NCBI RefSeq assembly: GCF_029227915.1
Contig: NC_079879.1
Span: 7,006,001 to 7,070,000, forward strand
Length of the DNA stretch: 64,000 bases
Direction: 5' to 3'
From: Hydractinia symbiolongicarpus
Taxonomy: Eukaryota; Cnidaria; Hydrozoa; Anthoathecata; Hydractiniidae
Positions 43,801-55,800 of the stretch are shown piece after piece. The position numbers and the translations under genes are program-made. Numbering within the stretch: the stretch's first letter is position 1; every line of letters starts with the position of its first letter. Under the pieces are notes generated by a model. That model saw only the letters and a list, made by a program, of their open reading frames with translations. It made no database searches and was not told the origin of the DNA.

Positions 43801-46800
43801 AGACCAAGGGTGCAATCTTAGACCAAATGTGCAATCTTGGGTCCATAAATTAGGTTGTATCTCAGTTTAAAGTACAAACAGAAATTCTATACGTTAGAAA
43901 CACATTTAAATTTTAAAAGGTTGGTGTCAAGCTGTAAAGTATTCACACACAAGAAAATTGTCAAAGTTGAACACCACATACTTATATGTATCATAAGAAA
44001 ACATCGTAGCCATTGCTTGTTTATTCTTTGCTTTTTCAGAATTGAAAGGAATCTTCATAGCTGCCGGTATCCAGTCCTCTTCAACTAAAATTTCCGACTT
44101 GAACACGTCACCATAAGCACCAGCAGCTAGAAACTTTCCAATCCTTATACGATCAGGTGTAACAAGCAGATTCACATCCAAATCCAGATAGCACTATGAA
44201 ATGAAAATAATCAAGAACTAGAAGAGAGATTTTATAACTGTATCGCCACAACGTTCACAGTTATCTGGTTACACAAAGCAAAGCAAATTTATTTAAGTTT
44301 CCATAGATTGGAAAACGATACCTAATTAGATGAAATATCAGATTTTTCACCTAAGAATCCTAATTTCTGAGAAATCCAGCGAAAACATTTACATTATAGT
44401 TAATAAGGCATCTTGAAGTTTCTGTCTGAGAATGCTCACCCAATGGTAGATTCGCTTCACGGTCACTTACACAAAGAAGCTAATAACTACAGAATTGCAA
44501 CTGCCTATATTTAATTGGTCTAAATAGTACCGACCAAAACTTTAAATTTTAACATCATGTTTTTTTATAATTTAATTTGTAAATCGTATGGCATCATAGT
44601 TAGGCACCCTGGCGCCTAAATAAATTTGTGGTTATAAAATAGACGTTTATTTGACAAAAGTGAAATACAAAGTTGGGTGTGTATATTCGAGAAGAGATGC
44701 ATTATGTCAGTATCCAAATATTAGGATTGTATCAAAAAAGCTTAAGACATTACCAGATCTGGGAAAATATCTTCAAATTGAACTTTAAAATGAAAAGGAC
44801 ACAACAAAGGTTTGTTCTCTCGCAGCAACTTTGAACCTTCCTCTAACTCAAACGCTACAATGCATCCTTTAGCTTGGATGCGTAACTCTTCTAACAGTTG
44901 ATACTGTTCCTCGTGAAAATACTCCTCTTCGGAAATATTCTCGAAAACATCATCATCAGCCTCATTGTCGTTACTGTCTTTCGCGGCGCCATCGTCAAAC
45001 GACTGATCAATACTTTCGTTTATGCTACGATGAGCTGTTTCGTCTGGCGTGTACACGTTTCTTTCTCCCTCGGTCTCCAACACGACATGACCACGCAAAC
45101 CCTCTTCTAAGTCGCCCTTCTGCTTGCTATCATTGTTGTTCGTTTTTGCATTGTCTTTCTCGATCACACTGCGCAAACATTTATCGCAAAACGAGACCCT
45201 GCAGATTCCTTTGTGCCCGTGGATATCTGTGTACTGGTCGATTTTTGGGTACCATTCAGAAAAGAGATTATCAATGTGCTCCACAGTAATGTTTAATAGT
45301 TGCGTGGCAGCTTGTGAAGAATATTCGCACACACCTACAACTCGAAATCCAACCAAGTTCTCGCCTTCTTCACCGTCTAGAAGGAAAAATAAACGTTTTG
45401 ACAGAGTAGCTTACCAGAAAATATTCTCCCACTTTACTTTTCAAATCTTACAAAAAATGAGAAATAAGCGAATAAAAAGCTGATAAAAACAAAAGAAAGT
45501 TTACTACAAAAGATTTTAAAAGGGGGTGGGTGCAAAGGTGGGTGTGGGTAAGAAGGTGGGTTGATAAACTATGCTATGGTTTCAAAAAAAAGTTTCAAAA
45601 AAAATTTGGGGCATCTTACCTTTCAAATTAAAAGTTTCCTACTGACGTAGGCAGTCAGTTTGTCAATGCTTACAGTAAAATACACTATGTTTTCTTTTTT
45701 TTATTAAAAACCCACCCAGCTTAATATCTCTTTTGATAGAGTTAAGTGGTGCATTTGAGGAAAGGTAGAGTCACACGAGCTAGACATTTTCGGATTTTGA
45801 AAGAAAAAAATGCATATAAACTTTAGTTGTATATGATGTGTGTCATCCAATCACCTTTACATGACTTTGTTATTAAATGCGGGTGTTATAAGAAGGTGTC
45901 TAATAGGTGGAAATAGACATAAGGTAAGTGCTTCATAACTCGAATGTCCAAGAACGCTCCAGTCCTTATGTATTTTTGAGAACTTAAAAAAGTCAAAGTT
46001 ATCAAATTTATTTATTAGATTTAGAATGACTGAAGGAGTTCAGGAGTTTTAGTTATCTAGTGTATCCTACATACGAAAATAGACGCAATAAATAAAAATG
46101 AAAAAAAAAAAAAAAACGAATAACGAATGTCTTACCTTTAGCTGGCGGGCGATACTGTATAAACTTTTCGATTGAAAGTGTTAAACTTGGAGCTAGAATC
46201 TCAACAGCTGTTTTTTGAGAGTCTTTTGTTTGATTTTTGACGAAAACACCTTTCTTAGGGCCTTTAAAAAAAATAGAAACAAATTAGAAAACGATCGTTT
46301 TTCCCATTCATTTCAGTTTTTTCTTCATAATATATTTGGCCCTTGTTTTGTTAAAACGTTTCTGACTGTAAAATACAAATTTTACAAGATTTACACCTGT
46401 TAATTCTACATTTTGTAAGTCTAGATTTAGGCTCGTTCGCTCATATTTTCCTCCTGACCAGTTGCGTAGTTTGAGTCAAATCGCAGCCTTAGACCTTATC
46501 AAGTGGGTTGCATATATAAAAAAGGTGTTTACCAAAAGTTTAAAGGGATCCCGAGGTACTTTTACAAGTTGGACCCAACTGAAAGATTTGCATGAGAAAT
46601 GCTAAACGATATATTCACTGTAAAAGTACCTTGGGATCCCTTTAAATAAAAATCATAAAATAAGGTATTTCTAACTTAACAAGGATGTTACACGCATTCA
46701 TAAAGATCTAAAATTAGCTTTGCTTACCATTCAAATATAATAGGACCTACCTTTATAACCATAAAATGGCTTTCCCTGTTCCAATTGACAAACGCGAAGT

Positions 46801-49800
46801 AATTTCGCCCCAAAGCATGATAATTCGATTCCTGTTTTCCAACAAGCCCACTCTGGCGGAGCTGCTCTCATAAGAGTTTCTGCATCAACACGTGCTTGCT
46901 CACTTTCTGCATGTCCTGATCCCTGAATTGCGTAACAGGATGATACGATCTTACAAATTCTATCGTCTGCTATCAGCCTAGAATAAAAAATTAATAACTT
47001 AAATAAAATTAAAAAGTCTAACCTCGATTTACCTGATTTAGTAGCAAGCACAAACCTATCCTACCTAGTTAATAAACGAGCCCAAAATCCACTAGGTATA
47101 TAAGACATAAGGTACTGTCGGCGATGCACACGATTATGCAAATAAGCATGGATGTTCATCGCCCTTCTCAATTCTGGAGATTCGTGATCGGCCACTACTG
47201 GGCATTCTTTCTGCTTGTCTGGTAATAATGAAGGAATCAACAGGAATTTGTCTGATATCTTGATGGCAACTTCAAATTTGCTCATTAATTCAATGTACTT
47301 CATCACGAGCGAAGATGGAAATCTTTTTTGCCCTTTGAAGATCTGACTTTGCAAATCTGAAATCTTCAGTACACCTGGATGTTATAAAAAAACATGTTCC
47401 TTTAAATAAAGGCAGCAAACCTGTGTGGTTAAAAACGTTACTTTAAATTTCAATTTTTTATTTAATTCTTTTTTCCTTCTCCTGATAAATTTCTAGAAGG
47501 AAAAATTTTGAACAGCCCTAGCATATTGGTATATGTATTATATCTGATATTAGTACTTTATGAATGTTCATTAGTTTTAAGGGCTGTTGTGGTTGTTGTC
47601 AAAAAGGTTACCTAATCAACCCACTGTTACCTATATAAAACATTCTGTTTAGCCATAATCTACTTTAAGCACATTCTTTGTCATACTCTATGATTTTTGT
47701 TAAAAATTTTAAGATAATAACAAGCCATCTTCTTCCTTGATAAATTTATAAAATCAGGAAACTTCCATTGAGTAATTTTTTCCATAGTTAAAGTAACTAG
47801 AGGGGACACATAAAGTTCTTGCATGGCAAGTAGCTCACCATTTTTGATACATGGATTCACACTTCTCACTGTAACAACATGTGCCAACAAATCGCACAAC
47901 CACTGAGGATCGACAAAATACAAGTTACAAAGCGATGGATCGTCATAATGCAGCAAAGTACCTAAAGACATTGTAATCCAAATTAAAGAATCCAGTTGGT
48001 TTGAGTCAGATTTCACTTAAGTAAGGGTGGCCATGGAAAAAGACAGGTCATAATACTATTACTATTACTTAAAAATCTATGTTTACACTGAATTTTAACA
48101 CGTTAATGAATTGAACTCCCTCCACCAATTTTGGATTATCGTTAGGCATACATTTTTTCGATTTGTGAGTCATTTGTTAGTATTTTGACAAACTTTAATG
48201 CACTGGTGTTTTTGTACTTAAAATGCGATCCTTAATTATACACTGTCCTTGTTGGTCCTGTTTTTATTACTTTGTTATAAAATGCTTACCAAAATCATGT
48301 AAAAACTGTACGGCTTGATCAAGTTCTTCGTCTCCATTTCGCAATTTAGCACCTTGTGCTTGAAGCTGATTAAACACTTGTTTACTAAAAATAAAGAGTA
48401 TAAAAGTTAAAAGTACATTACCATTTCACAAAAACTATATAATTATTACTCGTTGGCCTGTGGAAATTCCGCAGGGATCGCATGTGGTACATTTTTTTTT
48501 TATCGCTTTCCCGTGCTTTCTTGCCTGCCTGTTAACATAAAGTAATTAAATCTATTTAGACGGGAGTTACAAAATTACTAAATCCCTGGATTTTAAGGCA
48601 GACAAGCAGACAGAAACAAAAAAAAATTGTTACCGAAATTCGCTGTCCTCCAATACCGGCATGTCGTTTTTTAAATTCTCTGAAATTGCTGTTATGGCTT
48701 TCTCCACTGCTATATAAGATGCTGGGATTGGCTTTTGTAGTAGTGACATACTCCCTAATAAATAAATTATTTTCATTCTGAAGTTATCCTGTTTCAAATG
48801 CATTATATCACATTAGGGACATCCCATTATGGAAAACATTTGTTAATCTCACATGCACCAAATGGTTAAAACGAACTTTGTAGGTAACATAAAAACATTA
48901 CGAAAATTAAGGTTTTAAATAATATCTAGTCCAGGTTGAATTTAGAGCGAATCAGTACAGTGATACCACAAAAAGGGATATAAAGAATTCAGCAAACAGC
49001 ATCCGTTTCGTGTTAGCCTAACAAGCTCAGGTTAAGCAATTTCCAGAAGATAATGTTCTATAATCCATACCATGTTTGCTATCTGCTTTTAAATTCATTA
49101 CTGTGTCGTAGATTAAATCGCGCAGTTTTGGAATGTTGGTGCCATTTTTACAACTGACTTCAATTACATCAACAACATTTGGTAAACCCTTTTCAATAAG
49201 ATCTACAATTGCACCTCCATATTTTGTTGACATGAAGCGCTTTTTGATTTCATTTTGCATTTCTTCTACATAACCCCTTCTATTGCGTTCCACATCGTCT
49301 AGGAATGTACCAATAATAATTACAGTGGAATTTGGTGCACGAGCCTAAAAAGAGTTAATCAAATAAAAACTATTTTTATTTGGGATACAATTGGGGGATG
49401 TGAAAAAACATTATGGCTAGCATATAGCTTTATTATAAGCAAGTTGTACTTGATGCCAGCCGCAATATACTTATTTTTCTTTTTTTCAACGTCATCTGGA
49501 TTGTTATTATTGCTTTTCTTACATGTAACTTCATTTTCATTAATTCCTTTTTTTAAAATTTCTCTCTTGATGTTTTGAATTAGGTTTTATGTTCTATAAA
49601 AAATATTCATTTTCATTTTGATTCAGCGTGAAATTATGCTTACACTGTGCTTAAAATTTAAGAAAAGTCATCCTATACATAATTCTTTTAAATTTAACTT
49701 AAATGAAAAAAGATGTATACAAGACAGAACTTATAATCCATTTTTTTTCTTAACTGTTGTCTACTGTATAGCTCATGAAGGTTTAACACTATTACAACTC

Positions 49801-52800
49801 TCTGATAAAAGCTCTCTAACTTTCACCATTTAAAATATCTAGTTACAAATTTTCGAGATTTTAGGTAATGGGTTTATGTTAACTCTTACTTCAACTGTCT
49901 ATCATTTTAACATTTCTGCCCCTGATTCAAAAAACATGTCCATAGTGTGCAGAATCACCCCCCCCCAAAAAAAAAAATAAATAAATAAATAAATAAATAA
50001 ATAAAAAAAAATGCCAAAGGTCAAGTCTCAACAATATTTTTAAAAGTTTTTTTGCAGGAAAAACAAGTCAAAGATTTTCTCTGTACAAAGTACACACCTG
50101 AATATTTAGAAGCCATGATTCAAGTTGTTTAATACCTTTAATACCATCTGTTAATTTCCAAAGCACTAAGTATAATGCTCGGCGGGAGAGAAAACACTGA
50201 TGAGTTGCATAGTACTCTGTCTAGAAAAGAAGTGAATTTTTAAAGTTTACATTTGATCCTCATTTTAAACAAACTGATGCAATAAAAGATAATATAATAC
50301 AAAATGAAATGTTCACTGTATATGATACTTAACAAACTACTGCAGTGGAAAACAAATATAAATATAGAGACCCATAATAAGAATATTGCACTATGGTGTT
50401 TTACACCTTATTCTTCATGGTAAACTGTAGACTACAAAGAAACTGTGGAAAAGGATTGTTAGTTTAAACAAAGCTATCTTACTTGGCCAGCAAAATCCCA
50501 AGTACTAAACTTAATTATTGGGCTGCCTCTCTGACGTTTGGAATAAGACCAGTCACACACGTCGACACCAACTGTGCTACGATTTCCTTGTGGCTTATTA
50601 CCAGACACTAAACAAGAAAATTTTAGATTTCAGTATTGTATTTGTGGACAAGTGTGGCACATTTTTATAAACAGCCTGTTTTATTGTTATTTCTCTTGTT
50701 TCTTTGAGTCCGTCTCCCTCTTCCTTTTCAAAAAAGTCTAGTAAAACAGCCTGATGAGCATATTATGTTCATTTTATTTCCTACACCAGCATTTAATAAT
50801 TAATGAAAATCACTTCAACCATTTACCTTTTTCAGTTTGACGTTCACTAAAATGGCCTCTGAACTCGCTTTGCTGGTATGTCCCAGTTCCATCCTTGCGC
50901 AACGCATCAAGAAGCGTAGATTTCCCGATTCCATGAATACCAACAACCATTAATTTGATGTTGGGGTAACTTTGAGCTCTGAAAATTCACAAATGTGATT
51001 TCAAAATGGTGGCAGACAATTGACATGTATGTAACAGTTAATCAGTATTATGGATAAAAAAATACATGAAAGGATAATTAAGAATTGTCTGCACAGAAAT
51101 CAGTTATGAGGCAAGAGTAGGAACTCAAATTCGATAAACGTGATATGCAGAATTCACAATCCAAGCCTGTAAACACCTGTAAATAAAATAAATTTTACTA
51201 TGAATCCTCCAGACCATGCCAGTAAAATTTATTATATTAAAATTTATTATTATTGAGGACCGCAGATCGAATCCCGCTCACTGCTTGGTAGTATGTTAGT
51301 GATGAACAAAGTAGTTCTTCTTCAATATGACTTACACGCATTATACTTGCCCGTCATGATCAGAGGTCTGATCGGGGTGAAACATTCTCTGTTGAAAATG
51401 AAATACGGATGTGTTATGATAAATATTCACCTATGTATACACACCATCCGGATAAACTATCTGAGTTCATCACTAACATATTGCCGCATGTAGTGTAGTG
51501 GGTTCGTCTGCGGCTCCCAGTTCTGGGGACCGCGGATCGAATCCCGCTCACTGCTTGGCAGTATGTTAGTTCTTTTTCAATATATCAAAATACTGTCTTC
51601 CATTACATCATTACCAGTAGATGTCCATCTCATGAAGCCGATCAAAAAAGTAAACTAAAAAAAGAGAAACTATGTACGAAATGGACATAGTTTCCCTTTT
51701 ATAAAATAAATACTTACTTATCGTGCAATGACTTAAGATAACCAGTTAAACCTCTTATGTCTCTCCTCCCATCAGTAGTTTGTTTTTCCAACACATTCTT
51801 AGGAGGATCTTTTAAGTGTAAACTTTCCATTTTCAGTTCATACAATTCTGAACATAAACCTAACTCCGATGGTAATGAATCTAAGTTTGAATTATATCCA
51901 ATATACAACGAACAAAGTTTAGTCAACTTCCCGATGCCTTGTGGAACCTTTAAAAGTTTATTGCGAGTAACATCAAGGGTTTTTAGTCCAGGAAACAGAA
52001 CTGTGACACTACCTTCGTGCGTTGCAAGAACTGGTACATTCTCCAAGAGGTTGTTGTTTAAAACTAAACGTGTCAGATCAGGCAGTTGTTTATGTTTACG
52101 ATGTTGACAATATTTCCGCTTTGATGCTGGATATGACATACGAAGCTGTGTCTGCCTTCTCACCAGAGCATAACACATGCTAAAATCTTCCTCTTTAGAT
52201 GAACCAAGGTCAAAAACTTTTAATCCGTTTTCACATAAATCTAAGCTAGATAAACGCTCTGGAAGCATAGCAACAGAGTTCACTTCAGTTATCTTGTTCT
52301 TTTTTAAACACAATTTTGACAAGTTTGGTGCAAGACAACATAATCCATCGGGTATAACGGTTAATTGATTATCTGATACGTCTAATTTATTTAAACCTGA
52401 TTTTTTAACAAAGTCCACTTCGTCATAATCAGAATCATCAGAGTCCGCTCCCCAGGTTGGTCGTTTACTGTAAATTTGTGATATAGTTGTGAAGTCTACT
52501 TTTTTACCATCAATTTTGTCATGACTGTTAACTTTGGCTGGCATAGTATTTGCTCTACAAGAAAAAACATAACACACTAACCCACTCATATTTAAAAAAT
52601 AATAAAACAAAGATTAAAACAACTACTTACTTTGCCTTGTGGTTTTCTTTTTTTACTACATGTTTTGTTTTATAATGTTCTTTGTTACCATGTAAAAATG
52701 CTGGCAAGGACTGGATGTTATTGTGCTCCAGTAAAAGTGTCTTTAGGCTAGGGGAAACCCACATTTCAAACGGCATGTTTTTAATGTAATTCCAGCTGAG

Positions 52801-55800
52801 ATCTATGGTGCGTAATGATGGCATTGTAAAAATATGTTTTGGTACATCAACTATCATATTATGTTGCAGATCCAATTCTTCCAGACTAGGGCAGTTCCAA
52901 TTTCCAGATAATGTGAAGCTTTGATCGTTGTCAGAAAGTTCTTTTCCATCCTCAGAACATGTTGGTCCTGGTAAGGATTTAAGTTTATTGTCCGAAACAT
53001 TCAAAGTTCTAAGGGAGGGCATTTGGAACAGTATGATTGGTAGAGATTCTAAATCATTGTTTGATAAATTAATTGATGTAAATAGTTTCACTCGTAGGGA
53101 AGGATCATTCAATAGTTTGGATTTCATTTTCATGTTACAAGAGATGCCTGCATTTAAAAGCCACTCTTCTTTCACAACAGATAACTTTCGTTTATACCAT
53201 TGTATTATTACTGGCTTTAAGTCATAAGACCTTTCACTGGCTGCACACATAATTTGACCTTCCTCATCAGGAAAAACACCTAAACATAAAAAACACAACA
53301 CGAAATAACATAACCCTCATAAATCTAAGTAAGCAGGTGTTATATATGAAACGTTAAGCTTAAAAATTTCATTAATTTATTTTGCGGTATTATTCGTTGT
53401 AAATACTTTCACACAATAACATGTGATTCCTTTCAATGACAATATATTATATCTAACATATTTTCTTTAAAACGATAAATATATAATGATGGAAGAATAA
53501 GTTGGGTAGAATTTCGTTAGTCTTGCTTTTGTTGATGTTTTTATTTCATTGGAGAAAAGTATCTATTTTTCATCATCATCATCATTCTTGGCCTAACGTC
53601 CGTTTTCCATGCTAGCATGCGTTGGACTTTAATGACCCTCTTCCAATATTGATGACCCTCTTCCAATCTGATCTAGACTGTGTTAGATCTAAACTCAACT
53701 TCCTTTGTATAAGAAGTTTTATGTTCCTTTGTATAAGTCTTTCCTTATAACCTCCTGCCAAGTCTTTCTTGGTCTGCCTCCGGGCTTTGCCCCAGGAACT
53801 ATCAAGTTTCTACGCTTTCTTACACAATTATCCCCCTCCATTCTTTCCAAGTGTCCCAGCCGATTCAATCTTCTTATCTGGATAACATCTTCAATTCCAC
53901 GGATACTTAGCCTGCTTCTTAGCTCATCTGAACCCTTTCTGTCTCTCAGACTGGCGTTACACATCCACCTGACCATTCTCATATCATTCCTTTCTAAACG
54001 GTCAAGATCTTCCTGCTTCACTGCCCATGTCTCACTACCGTACAACATAACACTTCTTACACAGGCCTCATACAACCTACTTTTTGACTCAATTGAAAAG
54101 ACTCTGCTAGTCAACAAAGAAAGTAACTCTCTGAACTTTTTCCAAGCAGAACCTATCCTGCAAGTAACACTTCTTCCAACACCTCCTTCACTGCCCAACA
54201 TATCACCTAAGTAACAGATGTTCTCAACTATCTCTAGCGAGCCACTGTTCTACATCATTGAAGCTGGAAATACGTCATTCTCTATAATCTCACCTTTGCA
54301 ACACTTGCATACAAACTGAATGTCAACTCTAAACCTTCCACCAATACTACTGCACTTCTTATGTACCCAGTGCTTGCAAGGCTGACAAAAAATTGAGTTA
54401 CTACCAACCCCTTTCTTGCAAAATCCACAAGGCCACTTTCCAACTACAAGGTCACACTTGGCTGCAATGCTACTAATCATGACTTTAGACTTGGATGTGT
54501 TCACCCTTAGCCCTTTCTCTTCTAGTCCTTTCTTCCACTTCTCAAACTTTTCAACTAATTCTTCCATCGATTCTGCTACGAGAACCAAATCATCTGCATA
54601 CAATAACTCCCATGGAAAACCTGTTCTGAACTCCATCGACAGCGCTTCTAAGATTAGAACAAACAACAAAGGACTAAGTACAGAACCCTGATGTACACCA
54701 ACATTTACACTAAATTCATCACTAAGTGAATCGTTAATCCTGACACGACTTCTAGCATTGCTGTACATAGACTGTACCATCGTAAATAGCCACTCATCCA
54801 CACCTAATTTTCTCATAGCCCACCAAATAACTTTACGTGGGACTTTATCAAAAGGTTTCTCTAAATCTACAACGGCAAAATAGAGATTCTTTCTCTTTCC
54901 TAAATACTTTTTCTGAAGCTGCCTGAGTAAAAATATTGCATCTGTAGTGCCACGCCCTGGAACAAAACTAAATTGCATCTTATCTATATCAATTCTTTCT
55001 CTAAGTAACTTATCAATCACTCTTGCAATAACTTTCATTACTTGATCAACCAACTTCAAACTTCTATAGTTACCTCTTTCTAGTGCATCACCCTTGGCCT
55101 TGAAACAATTCACTATTACACTGACCGCCACTCACTCGGAATAGCACCATCCTTTATAATCTGATTAGCAAGACTTGTAATAAGCTCAACTCCAATATAT
55201 CCAGATGCTTTTACCATCTCTGCAACAATACCTGATACTCCTACAGCCTTGCCAATCTTCAATTTCCTAATAGCCTCCACTACCCATTCTGTCTTGATCT
55301 GCATAGCTGGCCCTTCTACAACATCATCATCAGACAAATTATCCTCATGCCAATCAAACTCAGTGTTAAGTAACCTCTGATAATAATTCTTCCAAGCTAA
55401 CCTTTTCTCCTCCTCTGTGCTAGCCAAAACACCTTCATCATTACATATACACTTCTCACCTACAACATCTTGATTAGTCTTCTTCATTTGCTTTGCTATC
55501 TTGAATACCTCATTGCACTGGTCTTCCCTTCTTAACACATCTGCAAATCTGTTTCCCTCTGCTTCTGATTTTGCCTTATACACTGCTGTACAAGCATGAC
55601 GCTTAGCTTCTCAGTAAATACTACTACCTGACTTCCACTCTTTCAAAAATTTCCTCTTTTCCTTTATACACTGGTCAACCTCATTATTCCACCACCAGGT
55701 CTGTCTATGTCTAGCTGGTCCTTTCGTCCACCCACAGGTATCATCAGAAGCTTCTAGAAGGCAATTCTTCAAAGTAGTCCAAGTACTTTCAACATTGTCA

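Larger units (their letters stand above)
44754..48754 (-). other. LRRK: LRRK COR module (7 exons)
   Basis: Exons 48634-48754, 48290-48384, 47839-47961, 47065-47374, 46751-46977, 46136-46261, 44754-45376. Conserved stretches are PIPASYIAVEKAI, GTLLHYDDPSLCNLYFVDPQ, FPSSLVMKYIELMSKFEVAI, FLLIPSLLPDKQ and YIPSGFWARLLTRLI, in the order seen in LRRK proteins. The last exon has a CDKC pair, then a long acidic insert of about 90 residues (such as EADDDVFENISEEEYFHEEQ), before the segment leading to the kinase. An alternative donor at 47838 (AAAAATG/gtgagc) was chosen over reading on to the stop at 47681, because it restores homology. Confidence 0.9.

Noticed and set aside
47681-47838. Extension of the LRRK COR exon to the stop at 47681
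   Set aside because: The open frame continues, but homology stops at CIKNG. The donor at 47837-47838 joins in frame to the next exon and restores the conserved sequence.
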